Below are positions 44,333-52,525 of a stretch of DNA of 64,000 bases, in pieces. Location: assembly GCA_035544895.1 (NCBI GenBank), contig DASZZM010000055.1, positions 62,001-126,000 of the forward strand, read 5' to 3'. The stretch comes from JASLEW01 sp035544895. Lineage in GTDB: Bacteria; Acidobacteriota; Thermoanaerobaculia; Multivoradales; UBA5704. Position 1 is the stretch's first letter; every line of letters starts with the position of its first letter. A program made the position numbers and the translations under genes. The notes below the pieces were generated by a model. The model ran no database searches. It worked only from the letters and a program-made list of their open reading frames with translations, and had not been told where the DNA came from.

Positions 44333-46231
44333 CTACGCCCGCGCCACCCGCATCGGCGCATCGCGCGCGCTGTCCGCGCCGTCCGCGCCGTCTGAGCCGA
44401 GGGGCGCGATCAGCGGCAGCTCGTCGGCCGTGGGCTGGAAGAGGACGGCGCCGACGGTGCCGGGGCCCGCATGGGTGCCGACGACCGGTCCCATTTCGGT
44501 GATCAGGAGCTCGGAGACCTGGAAGCTCTCCTCGATGAGCAGCCGCAGGCGGTCGGCCCAGACCGGCGCCTTGGCGTGGGCGATGCCCGCCACCACGGGC
44601 TTTCGGGAATCGACCCGCTCGCGCCACAGCTCGATCAGGCGCGGGTGCGCCGCCCGGCCGCCGCGTACGCGATCGACCGCTACCACCTCGCCATCCGCCA
44701 CCCCGAGGATCGGCTTGATCCCCAGGAGGTTGCCCACCAGCGCGCGCGCCTTGCCGATGCGGCCGCCGCGCGCCAGGTAGTCGAGAGTGTCGACGACGAA
44801 GAGCACGTGCAGGCGGGGACGCATCTCGGCCAGGCGGCGGGCGATCGCCTCCGGCTCGAGCTTGCGCCGGGCCATGCGGGCCGCGAACAGCGCCAGCAGG
44901 CCGAGCCCCAGGCTGACGTTCTGGCTGTCGACCAGCTCGAGCTTGACCGGCCGCTCTCCCTCGGCGCGGCGGCGGGCGAGCTCGGGCAGCACCTCCGCCG
45001 CGGCGGCGCGCGCGTGCACCAGAGTCTGCGAAAGCTTCTCCGAGAGATGGATCGACACCACGTCATGGGGGCCGGCGACCTGCCGGTAGACCTTGAGGAA
45101 GTCTCCCTTCAACGGCGGGTTGGTACGCGGGTGGTGAGGTCCGGCCTCCAACCGGTCGTAGAACTCGCGCGGCCGCAGGTCGATGCCGTCGTGGAAGGCC
45201 TGCTCGCCGAAGAACACCAACAGCGGGACGACCTCGATGCCGTGGGCCCTCGCCAGGTCGGCTGACAGGTCGGACGTCGAATCGGTCACCACGCGCACCG
45301 GGGCCTCCGGCTCCTCCAGGACGACGATGCCTCGCTCGGCCAGGCTCAGGAGATCGCGCAGGATCTCGCCGTCGGGAGCCGGCAGCGCATCGAGCAGCCG
45401 CCCCACCGTGCGGCAGGCGGGAACCGCCGCCAGCAGCTCCTTCTGCTGCGGCGTGAAGGTGGCGGCAAACAACGCCGGCCCGATCTCGATGCGGGCCAGG
45501 ACCCGTGCCTCGGGTGCCTCGTGCACGCGGTCTTCCAGGGCGCGAATGATGAGCGAGGTCAGGTCCTCGGTAATCTCGCGCTCGCCGCCGCCGCCGGAGG
45601 CAGCGGGCCTGCCGTCCGCGGACAGGGGTGCGACCATCACCCGCACCGGACCGGCGTCGAGCAGGCCGAGGCGGCAGAAGGCCTTGATGCCGCGCGCCCG
45701 GCCCGCCGCGGCGCTGACCACCTCGCCGGCGTCGAGCCGGATCTCTCCCTTGGCGTGTACCAGCCGCCCCGTCACCGCCCCGCGCTGCAGACCGCGCAGC
45801 AGCTCGAGCATCGGCACGAGCGACAGGTCGCCGACCAGCGATTCGAGACTCGTATCCGGTTCGATGCCGACCTCGCGGCCGAGCAGCAGCAGGTGCACGC
45901 GGAAGACCAGGTCCTCGCTGCGCAGGCCATCGACGACAAGAAAGAAGACCTTCTCGGGCAGGTCCAGCCCCTCTTCTTCGCTGTGCCCCAGCAGCAGCAG
46001 CGCTCGCCGCGCCGCGCCGTCGCCCGCGCCGGCGGAGTCGAGCGCGCCGGCGGAGTCGAGCAATCCCACCGGCGCCACCACGACGTCGGGCGCCAGCTCC
46101 GCGAGGAAGAGCTTGCCCTCCTTCGCATCCACCGCCGGCACCACTTCGTAGCCGAAGCCCGTCAGACCGCGGGAAAGGGAGCGGCGCCGCGCCACTTCGG
46201 GATCGACCACCAGGACGGAGGGACGCGGCAT
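44333..46231 (-). CDS. Receiver-like + DUF4388 + DegV fatty-acid-binding fusion protein
   Basis: A 632-residue fusion. Residues 1-110 resemble a response-regulator receiver (SVLVVDPEVARRRSLSRGLT) but lack a clear phosphoacceptor Asp set. Residues about 130-235 form a DUF4388-like domain (SLVGDLSLVPMLELLRGLQR, GRLVHAKGEIRLDAGEVVSA). Residues about 335-620 form a complete DegV domain: VRVVTDSTSDLSADLARAHG, VPLLVFFGEQAFHDGIDL, TNPPLKGDFLKVYRQVAG, SIHLSEKLSQT and LDYLARGGRIGKARALVGNL. DegV proteins bind fatty acids (FakB in Firmicutes). The fusion hints at regulated lipid or gliding-type signalling; this is inference. Confidence 0.85.
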   Translation of the reverse strand: MPRPSVLVVDPEVARRRSLSRGLTGFGYEVVPAVDAKEGKLFLAELAPDVVVAPVGLLDSAGALDSAGAGDGAARRALLLLGHSEEEGLDLPEKVFFLVVDGLRSEDLVFRVHLLLLGREVGIEPDTSLESLVGDLSLVPMLELLRGLQRGAVTGRLVHAKGEIRLDAGEVVSAAAGRARGIKAFCRLGLLDAGPVRVMVAPLSADGRPAASGGGGEREITEDLTSLIIRALEDRVHEAPEARVLARIEIGPALFAATFTPQQKELLAAVPACRTVGRLLDALPAPDGEILRDLLSLAERGIVVLEEPEAPVRVVTDSTSDLSADLARAHGIEVVPLLVFFGEQAFHDGIDLRPREFYDRLEAGPHHPRTNPPLKGDFLKVYRQVAGPHDVVSIHLSEKLSQTLVHARAAAAEVLPELARRRAEGERPVKLELVDSQNVSLGLGLLALFAARMARRKLEPEAIARRLAEMRPRLHVLFVVDTLDYLARGGRIGKARALVGNLLGIKPILGVADGEVVAVDRVRGGRAAHPRLIELWRERVDSRKPVVAGIAHAKAPVWADRLRLLIEESFQVSELLITEMGPVVGTHAGPGTVGAVLFQPTADELPLIAPLGSDGADGADSARDAPMRVARA

Positions 46232-46332
46232 TCGATGACTACCTCGTCGATACTTTAATCGTTATGAATCTTATATTTGCCGTCTCGCGACGGGGCTCGG
46301 TCCGCAAGCATAAACCCTCCAAAGGCGCGCGG

Positions 46333-47082
46333 CTAGGCGAGCTGGAAGTCGGCGATGAGGGGGCGGTGGTCGCTGGCGACGCGCGAGACCTGCAGGCGGC
46401 AGCGGCGGACGCCGACGAGGCGCAGCGGTCCGCGGTAGTAGATGCGGTCGAGCGGACCCCGCGGCGAAAACGCCGGGTAGGTGAGCAGCGGCCGCCTCTT
46501 GCCGACGCGGCTGATGCGCGCGTCGGTCGCGCTGCGGAAGCCGAGGTCTTCGACGAGGGTCGGGCTCAGCAGCGACCGCCAGTCGTTGAAGTCGCCGGCC
46601 ACCAGGCAAGGGGCATCGCCGGCGAGGCCGCCGAACTCGGAGGAGCGGGCGAGCAGCGCCACCTGGCGCTCGCGCTCGCGCGCCGAGAGGCCCAGGTGCA
46701 AGTTGAAGACCTCGAGCGGCGGGTGGCCGGGAAGGACCGCAATGCTGGTGTGCTGGCAGCCGCGCCGGATCCAGCTGCCGGCGACCGAGAGGTCGATGTT
46801 GCGCTCACGCAGGATGGGAAAGCGGCTCAGCGTGGCATTGCCGTAGCGGCCCTTGCGCAGGCTCACGTTGTGGCCGACCGCGAAGTGCGCGAATCCGAGC
46901 TCGCGCGCGAGCTCCCGGGCCATGTCCAGCTCGCGCGAGCGCGGCGCCCCTTCGTCGACCTCCTGGAGCACGACCAGGTCGGGCCCGTGATGGTGCAGGA
47001 TGCGGACGATGCGCTCGGGCCGAAAGCGGCGGTCCACCCCGATGCCGCGGTGGATGTTGTAGGTGACGAGCCGGATCAGCAA
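46333..47082 (-). CDS. Endonuclease/exonuclease/phosphatase (EEP) family protein
   Basis: A 249-residue protein with the EEP core: VTYNIHRGIG (Asn near residue 8), LVVLQEVDEG (metal-binding Glu), VFNLHLGLSARERERQ, LVAGDFNDWRSLL (catalytic Asp and Asn) and SRVASDHRPLIADFQ (catalytic His). All active-site residues are present. There is no signal peptide. Family members act on DNA, RNA or phospholipids, so the substrate cannot be told. It is divergent from the DUF488 gene, whose start is 61 bp away. Confidence 0.88.
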   Translation of the reverse strand: MLIRLVTYNIHRGIGVDRRFRPERIVRILHHHGPDLVVLQEVDEGAPRSRELDMARELARELGFAHFAVGHNVSLRKGRYGNATLSRFPILRERNIDLSVAGSWIRRGCQHTSIAVLPGHPPLEVFNLHLGLSARERERQVALLARSSEFGGLAGDAPCLVAGDFNDWRSLLSPTLVEDLGFRSATDARISRVGKRRPLLTYPAFSPRGPLDRIYYRGPLRLVGVRRCRLQVSRVASDHRPLIADFQLA

Positions 47083-47131
47083 ACGACCACTCCACGGGTG
47101 CCGCGCCGCCTCGCGACGGCCGCGGTCCGAC

Positions 47132-47137
47132 TATAGT
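47132..47137 (+). promoter_or_regulatory. -10-like hexamer of the DUF488 gene
   Basis: TATAGT lies 6 nt before ATG 47144. If used, the transcript has almost no 5' leader. No good -35 match is seen. Similar TANNNT boxes lie very close to other starts in this window. Confidence 0.4.
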
Positions 47138-47143
47138 AGCCGG

Positions 47144-47716
47144 ATGCCGCAGGTGCTGACCGCCGGACACTCGACCCGCACTGGCGCGGAGCTCGTCGAG
47201 CTGCTGGCCGAGCACCGCGTCGAGCTGCTGGTCGACGTGCGGCGCTTCCCCGGCTCGCGGCGCCATCCCCAGTTCGCGCGCGCCGCGCTCGCGGCCAGTC
47301 TGGCCACCGCCGGAATCGACTATCTGCACGAAGCGGACCTGGGAGGCAGAAGGCAGCCGCGGCCAGACTCTCCCCACACCGCCTGGCGCGTGGCGGCCTT
47401 TCGCGGCTATGCCGACTACATGGAGACGCCGGAGCTCGCCGCCGCGCTGGCGCGGCTCCTCAATCTCGCCGCGGCGCGCATCGTCGCCATCCTGTGCGCC
47501 GAGGCCGTCCCCTGGCGCTGCCATCGCCGCCTGATCGCCGATGCCCTGGTGGCGCGCGGGATCGCCGTGCGCCACATCCTGGCGCCCGGCCGCTCGCAGC
47601 TCCACGAGCTCGACCCCAACGCCCGGGTCCTCGCGGACGGCCGGCTGGTCTATGACGCCGGCGCGGCGGCGGCCGGCGGCGCGAACTTGCCGCTCTTCAC
47701 GGGCCCTCAGGGGTGA
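47144..47716 (+). CDS. DUF488 family protein
   Basis: A 190-residue protein with DUF488 hallmarks: LTAGHSTRTGAELVELL, LVDVRRFPGSRRHPQFAR, GIDYLHEADLGGRRQP, FRGYADYMETPEL and the Cys-containing ILCAEAVPWRCHRRLIAD. ATG 47144 fits the family start (GHSTR near residue 7). The Cys/His cluster suggests a DNA-repair-like or nucleic-acid-related role proposed for the family, not proven. Its stop overlaps the GTG of the membrane protein gene downstream by 4 nt. Confidence 0.9.
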   Translation: MPQVLTAGHSTRTGAELVELLAEHRVELLVDVRRFPGSRRHPQFARAALAASLATAGIDYLHEADLGGRRQPRPDSPHTAWRVAAFRGYADYMETPELAAALARLLNLAAARIVAILCAEAVPWRCHRRLIADALVARGIAVRHILAPGRSQLHELDPNARVLADGRLVYDAGAAAAGGANLPLFTGPQG

Positions 47717-50112
47717 GCGCGCCCCGGCGCCGGGGGGCATCGCCGCAAGGCGATAGGGGCGAGAGATGGGCACTCGCCGCGGTGCTCGCCGCCGCCCTTG
47801 TACTGTGGGCCTGGGTGTGCCTGCCGGCGGCGGCCGGCGCGCGCACGTTCTTTCTGCGCGACGTCTTCACCACTCACCTGCCGCTCAAGGCGTTCGGTGC
47901 CGAGGCGCTGCGCGAAGGCCGGATTCCCGCCTTCAACCCGACCTGGGGCCTGGGGCAGCCCTTCCGCGGCAACCCCAACGCGCTCCCCTTCTACCCCGGT
48001 AACCTCCTCTACCTGGTCCTGCCGTTCTGGAGCGCCTTCAACCTGCACTATGCCTTGCACTGGCTGCTGGCGCTGGCGGCCATGGCGGCGCTGGCGCGCG
48101 GACTCGGCCAGGGGCGCGCGGCGGCGCTCGTCGCCGGCCTCACCTACGCCGGCTGCGGTTGGATGCTCTCGGCCCTCACGTTCTACAACCTCCTGGCGGT
48201 CGCCGCCTGGTGGCCGCTGGCGATGCTGGGCGCCGCGACCGGCGGCCGGCGCGCCATCGCTCTCGGCGGCATGGCTTGCGGCCTGGCGATCCTCGGCGGC
48301 GAACCGGTTGCCGCGGCGCTGGGGATCGTGCCGCTCGCCGCCGCCGCGGTGGCGCGGCTGGGCTGGCGGCGCGGCTCCGCCGCCACCGCCGCGGTCGTCG
48401 GGCTCGGCCTGGCCGTGGCCTTGCCGCAGGTCGTGGCGACCATGCGGGTCCTCGCCTTCACCACCCGTGGAGGCACCGGCCTGAGCGCGGCCCAGGCCGC
48501 GACCCATGCGCTCCATCCCTGGCGGCTGCTGGAGCTGCTCGTGCCCTTTCCGTTCGGCCAGCCCGGCACGATCGGCCGGCAGGGGATCTGGGCCGTCGCG
48601 GTGCTTCCCGAGATGCCGCTGTTCCTGACTCTGTACTGCGGCGTCGTCGGGCTGTGGCTGGCGGCCGCGGCGGCCGCGCGCCGGCGAATCTGGGCGTTGC
48701 TGGCGGCCGGCGGAATCTTCCTGGCGGTGGCCGCGGGTGCCGCGGGCGAGCTGCTGGTCCACGCCTCTTTCGGCATGTTCCGCTTTCCCGAGAAATTCCT
48801 TTTCTGGCCGGCCCTGGCGCTGCCGCTGCTCGCCGGCTGGGGCCTCGAGGAGGTCGTGCGGGCCGAACGGCGCGCCTGGCGGACCGCGGCTGGCCTCGCC
48901 GGGGTGACGACCCTGGTGCTGGCCGCGCTCCTCCGGATGGCCTCTCCGGTGGCGCTCGCCGGCGTCGCCGCGCGGCTCGAGGCGCTGGCTCCAGCGCAGC
49001 GCGCCGCCGCCCTCGCCCTCGCCGCCAGCCAGCTCGGCGCCTGGACGATCGCCTTGCTGATCGCCGGCGCCGCCCTCGCTGCCGGCGCAATCGCCGCGCG
49101 GCAGGGCCGGGTTGCGGCGCTTGCCGCGCTCCAGCTCGCGCTGCTGGCGCAGCTCTATCCCCTGGCCGCCACCGACTCGACCGCTCCGTACCGCGCGCCC
49201 GCCCCATGGGCGCGGCTGCTCGGCGGCCTGGCAGGCGGCGGCGGTGTCGGAGCCAGCGGTGCCGGGAGCCGGGCCGCGGCGGCCGGCACGGAACGGCCCG
49301 CGGTGGTCAACGAGCTCCTGGAGGCGCCGCGCTGGCGGGCGGACCCCGGCTACCGCCTGCCGGAGGGGTCGCGGGCGGTGGTCGAGCGGATGAAGGCCCT
49401 CGACCTCGCGCCGGCGCCGGGGGTCCTTCATGGCCTGACCTATCCTCTGGCGCCCGACCTCGAGGGGACGCAGAGCCCGCTGTCCGGCCTGATGCTCGCG
49501 CAGCTGCCGCGCCTCGGCTGGCGCGCCAGGACGCGATGGTTTCGCAGCGTCGGGCTGACCGCGGCGGTCCTCTACGAGGACCCGGCCGAGCCGGATCTGC
49601 GGCTCCTTGGCCAGGCCGAGCGCAATGGCGTGGCGAGCCGTCTCTATGCCGTGCGCGACCCGGCGCCGCGCGCCTGGTGGCCGCGGCAGCTCACGCCGGC
49701 TCCGACCCCGCGAGACGCCCTGGCGGCGGTCGCCGGCGCCGCCGACCCGGTGGCGGCGGTGGCGGTCCCTCGCCTCCTGCCGCACGATCCGGGCGGCCGG
49801 CTCCTGCTGCTCGCCGAGGCGCCCGACCGCATCGAGCTCGAGGTGGCAGGAGGCGGCGGCGTGGCGGTGGTGCGCCGAGCCTACCAGCCGCTGTACCGGG
49901 CGAGCGCCGCCGGCCGCCCGCTCCCCACTTTTCCCGTCAACCTCGACCTGCTGGGCATCGCCGTGCCCGCCGGCCGGCACCGGATCGAGGTCACCGTCTC
50001 GGCCTGGCCCGAAGCCCTGGCCGGCCTGGCCGCCCTCCTCGCCCTAGCCGGCGCCCTCGCCGCCGCCAGCCCGCATTTTTCACGCGCGTCCGTCACGAGT
50101 GGCCGGCCGTGA
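47713..50112 (+). CDS. YfhO-like multi-spanning membrane protein
   Basis: A 799-residue membrane protein starting at GTG 47713. About a dozen hydrophobic segments occupy residues 20-480 (ALAAVLAAALVLWAWVCLPA, YPGNLLYLVLPFWSAFNLHY, HWLLALAAMAALARG, SALTFYNLLAVAAWWPLAML), with an acidic loop RDVFTTHLPLKAFGAEAL soon after the first one. This is the GT-C-like architecture of YfhO-family proteins. A soluble C-terminal part and one last helix (ALAGLAALLALAGALAAA) follow. Members glycosylate lipoteichoic acids in Firmicutes; here a sugar transferase role at the membrane is a guess. Coupled to the DUF488 gene by a 4-nt overlap. Confidence 0.75.
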   Translation: MSAPRRRGASPQGDRGERWALAAVLAAALVLWAWVCLPAAAGARTFFLRDVFTTHLPLKAFGAEALREGRIPAFNPTWGLGQPFRGNPNALPFYPGNLLYLVLPFWSAFNLHYALHWLLALAAMAALARGLGQGRAAALVAGLTYAGCGWMLSALTFYNLLAVAAWWPLAMLGAATGGRRAIALGGMACGLAILGGEPVAAALGIVPLAAAAVARLGWRRGSAATAAVVGLGLAVALPQVVATMRVLAFTTRGGTGLSAAQAATHALHPWRLLELLVPFPFGQPGTIGRQGIWAVAVLPEMPLFLTLYCGVVGLWLAAAAAARRRIWALLAAGGIFLAVAAGAAGELLVHASFGMFRFPEKFLFWPALALPLLAGWGLEEVVRAERRAWRTAAGLAGVTTLVLAALLRMASPVALAGVAARLEALAPAQRAAALALAASQLGAWTIALLIAGAALAAGAIAARQGRVAALAALQLALLAQLYPLAATDSTAPYRAPAPWARLLGGLAGGGGVGASGAGSRAAAAGTERPAVVNELLEAPRWRADPGYRLPEGSRAVVERMKALDLAPAPGVLHGLTYPLAPDLEGTQSPLSGLMLAQLPRLGWRARTRWFRSVGLTAAVLYEDPAEPDLRLLGQAERNGVASRLYAVRDPAPRAWWPRQLTPAPTPRDALAAVAGAADPVAAVAVPRLLPHDPGGRLLLLAEAPDRIELEVAGGGGVAVVRRAYQPLYRASAAGRPLPTFPVNLDLLGIAVPAGRHRIEVTVSAWPEALAGLAALLALAGALAAASPHFSRASVTSGRP

Positions 50113-50234
50113 AGCCGGTGGCGGGCGGGCCCCCCGAGGAGGCCGGCGGCCGCACCGGCGTTGACCGCGAGGCGGCGATTTCTCTAGGATCGGCGACAGC
50201 AAGGGAGGCCAGAGATGAGGCGTAAGATACCCGT

Positions 50235-51182
50235 ATGAGCGACCCTCTGGAAGCCGTGCTCGAGCCGACGTCCCCTGCGGTCGGGCTGCCGCGGCTCCCG
50301 GCCAGGCAGGCGGCCCCCCGTCCCGCCAAGGTCAGGGAGTTCGAGGTGACGGTCGCCGAGGTCATCCAGGAGACCCCGGACACGGTGACCCTGGCCTTCT
50401 CGGCGCCCCGCGACCGGCCCGACTACCAGGCCGGCCAGTTCCTCACCATCCGGCCGCACCAGTTCCAGGAAGTCAACGGCTTCATCAAGTACCTCGAGGA
50501 CCTCAAGGGCAAGCGGGAGCCCGCGCGGGCCTATTCCATGTGCTCGGCTCCGCACGAGCCCCTGGTGGCGGTGACCGTCAAGGAGGAGCCCTACATCTCG
50601 GGGGTCACCAAGTACCCGCCGCTGCTCTCGCCGCTGCTGACCTACGGCATCGCGCCGGGCACCCCGATGGTGGTGGTGGGCTTCGGCGGCCCCTATGTGC
50701 TGGGCCCCGACGTCGAGTCACGCACCGATCACATCGTGCACATCTGCGCCGGCTCGGGCATCGTCCCCAACATGAGCATCATCAAGCACTGCCTGGCGAC
50801 CGGCATGAAGCTGCGCCATACCCTGATCTACGGCAACAAGACCTGGCACGACATCATCTTCCGCGACCAGCTCGCCGAGCTCGCCGCGGCCCATCCCGAC
50901 AAGCTCGCGGTGGTGCACGCGATCAGCCGCGACTCCGAGGCCACGCGCTTCGGCGCCAACGTGCGCTGCGGCAGGGTCTGCGAGGAGTTGATCCGCGAGC
51001 TCATACCCGATCCCTCGGCGGTCGAGGTCTACTCCTGCGGCCCCGCGATCACCAAGTTCGAGCGCCAGGCCGCCAAGGAGAAAGGCGAAGAGCCCAAGCC
51101 GCGTTTCGTCGAGACGGTGCTCGCGGCGTTGAAGGCGATCGAAATGCCGAAAGACCGCACCCACTACGAAAGCTACGGATAA
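50235..51182 (+). CDS. FAD/NAD(P)-binding ferredoxin reductase-type oxidoreductase
   Basis: A 315-residue protein of the ferredoxin-NADP reductase superfamily. The FAD-binding domain has YQAGQFLTIRPH and RAYSMCSAPHEP (RxYS); the NAD(P) domain has HICAGSGIVPNMSIIKH (GxGxxP) and VEVYSCGPAITKFERQA. No C-terminal 2Fe-2S ferredoxin domain is present, unlike PaaE, so it must pass electrons to a separate partner. A Cys-containing NVRCGRVCEELI lies near residue 240. ATG 50235 lies about 60 bp after a TAGGAT -10-like box. The partner protein is not evident nearby. Confidence 0.82.
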   Translation: MSDPLEAVLEPTSPAVGLPRLPARQAAPRPAKVREFEVTVAEVIQETPDTVTLAFSAPRDRPDYQAGQFLTIRPHQFQEVNGFIKYLEDLKGKREPARAYSMCSAPHEPLVAVTVKEEPYISGVTKYPPLLSPLLTYGIAPGTPMVVVGFGGPYVLGPDVESRTDHIVHICAGSGIVPNMSIIKHCLATGMKLRHTLIYGNKTWHDIIFRDQLAELAAAHPDKLAVVHAISRDSEATRFGANVRCGRVCEELIRELIPDPSAVEVYSCGPAITKFERQAAKEKGEEPKPRFVETVLAALKAIEMPKDRTHYESYG

Positions 51183-51194
51183 CGCCCCTCCCCC

Positions 51195-51719
51195 CTACAG
51201 GGGATCGGTGCGGACGAAGGTGCCTCGGTCGGGGTCTTTGCGGACGCCGGGGAAGGGGAGGGCGCGGCCGTGGGCGACGCAGTAGATGCCGGGGGGGAGG
51301 ACGCCGGCGGCGAAGACGGCCTCGGTGAGGTTTTGCAGGGCGTCCGACTGCTTCATCTCGAAGGGGCGCATGGCGCCGGTCAGGACGATGGGCACGCGCG
51401 GATGGCCGAGCTCGGCGGCGAGGCGCTCGCCGGTGCGGGCGAGGGTGTCGGTGCCGTGGAGGATGACGATGCCGGCGGTGTCGCCTTCGGCGCAGGCGCC
51501 GCTGGCGCGGACAGCCTCGATGATCCGCGCGCGGTCCGCCTCGGTCATGTCGAGGCTGTCTTTGCTCATCAGCTCGAAGACGTTTACTTCGGTGTCCTCG
51601 AGGCGCAGCTCGGCGAGCATGCGGCGCACGATCGAGCGGCGGTTGGCCAGCTCCCCGCTCATCTCGTCGTAGGTCTTCTCGATCGTCCCGCCCGTGGTGA
51701 TCAACGCGATCCGGCGCAC
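51195..51719 (-). CDS. Short asparaginase-domain protein
   Basis: A 174-residue protein covering only the N-terminal domain of type I/II asparaginases: ALITTGGTIEKTYDE (catalytic Thr motif), IVILHGTDTLARTGE (second Thr-Asp motif) and VLTGAMRPFEMK (Lys region is weak). Full-length enzymes have about 320 residues; this short form, which lacks the second domain, is a known variant in several phyla and not obviously a truncation, since the C-terminus ends neatly after VAHGRALPFPGV. Function as asparaginase is uncertain. Convergent with the flavin reductase, 12 bp apart. Confidence 0.85.
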   Translation of the reverse strand: MRRIALITTGGTIEKTYDEMSGELANRRSIVRRMLAELRLEDTEVNVFELMSKDSLDMTEADRARIIEAVRASGACAEGDTAGIVILHGTDTLARTGERLAAELGHPRVPIVLTGAMRPFEMKQSDALQNLTEAVFAAGVLPPGIYCVAHGRALPFPGVRKDPDRGTFVRTDPL

Positions 51720-51849
51720 GGAGGGGACTCTATCCCGCCAGACATCGACCCGGCCATCGACCAGGATGGTCTGGCGCGATATCCTGGCGCCCGCCGCCGC
51801 GGGCGGTCGGGCTGGCGCGCCGCGGATTGGACGCGGGCTAGGAGGGGCG

Positions 51850-52440
51850 ATGGATCGGGATGCCGCTTGGGGGCTGGTGACCGAGAACGTGCGGGCGCAG
51901 GGACTGCGCCGTCACATGCTGGCGGTCGAGGCGGCCATGCGCGGCTACGCGGCGCGCCTGGGCGAGGACCCGGAGGCTTGGGGGCTGGCCGGCCTGCTGC
52001 ACGACTTCGATTGGGAGATCCATCCCACCCTCGAGCAGCACCCGGCCGCCGGGGCGCCGATCCTGCGCCGGCATGGCTGCGACGAAAACGTCGTACGCGC
52101 AATCCTCTCGCACAACACCGTGGCCACCGGGGTCGAGCGCGAGAGGCCAATCGACTTCGCCTTGCTGGCCTGTGACGAGGTGACCGGCCTGGTCATCGCC
52201 GCCGCGTTGATCCGGCCCAGCAAGGACCTGCGCGAGGTGGAGCTCAAATCGATCAAGAAGCGGTGGAAGGAGCGCGCCTTCGCGGCCGGCGTCGACCGCG
52301 AGCACGTCGAGGCCGCCACCGCCGACTTCAGCCGCGCCTGCTTCGGCGGCCAGCTCGACCTCTGGCAGCACGTCGACAACGTGCTCACCGCCATGAAAGG
52401 AATTGCCGCCGATCTCGACCTCGACGGCCGCCTGGCCTAA
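51850..52440 (+). CDS. HD-domain (HDIG-type) phosphohydrolase
   Basis: A 196-residue protein with an HD domain: NVRAQGLRRHMLAVEAAM (first His), LAGLLHDFDWEIHPT (HD pair), HPAAGAPILRRHG, AILSHNTVATGVE and FALLACDEVTGLVIAAALI. Such proteins hydrolyse nucleotides or phosphorylated small molecules; this subfamily (YedJ/HDIG-related) has no fixed substrate. ATG 51850 follows GGAGGGG. The frame upstream is antisense to the asparaginase-domain gene. No regulatory features seen. Confidence 0.88.
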   Translation: MDRDAAWGLVTENVRAQGLRRHMLAVEAAMRGYAARLGEDPEAWGLAGLLHDFDWEIHPTLEQHPAAGAPILRRHGCDENVVRAILSHNTVATGVERERPIDFALLACDEVTGLVIAAALIRPSKDLREVELKSIKKRWKERAFAAGVDREHVEAATADFSRACFGGQLDLWQHVDNVLTAMKGIAADLDLDGRLA

Positions 52441-52525
52441 CCCGCTGAGCGGCGAGCTGAGCGCACCCGCGATCGGCGAGCGCGCCGCTCGCGCGGTGAT
52501 CGAGACCGGTTTTGACCCAGCTGCC

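Noticed and set aside
51195..51719. Truncated asparaginase pseudogene
   Set aside because: The short one-domain form has a clean end and intact Thr motifs; it is a known variant, so it was kept as a gene.
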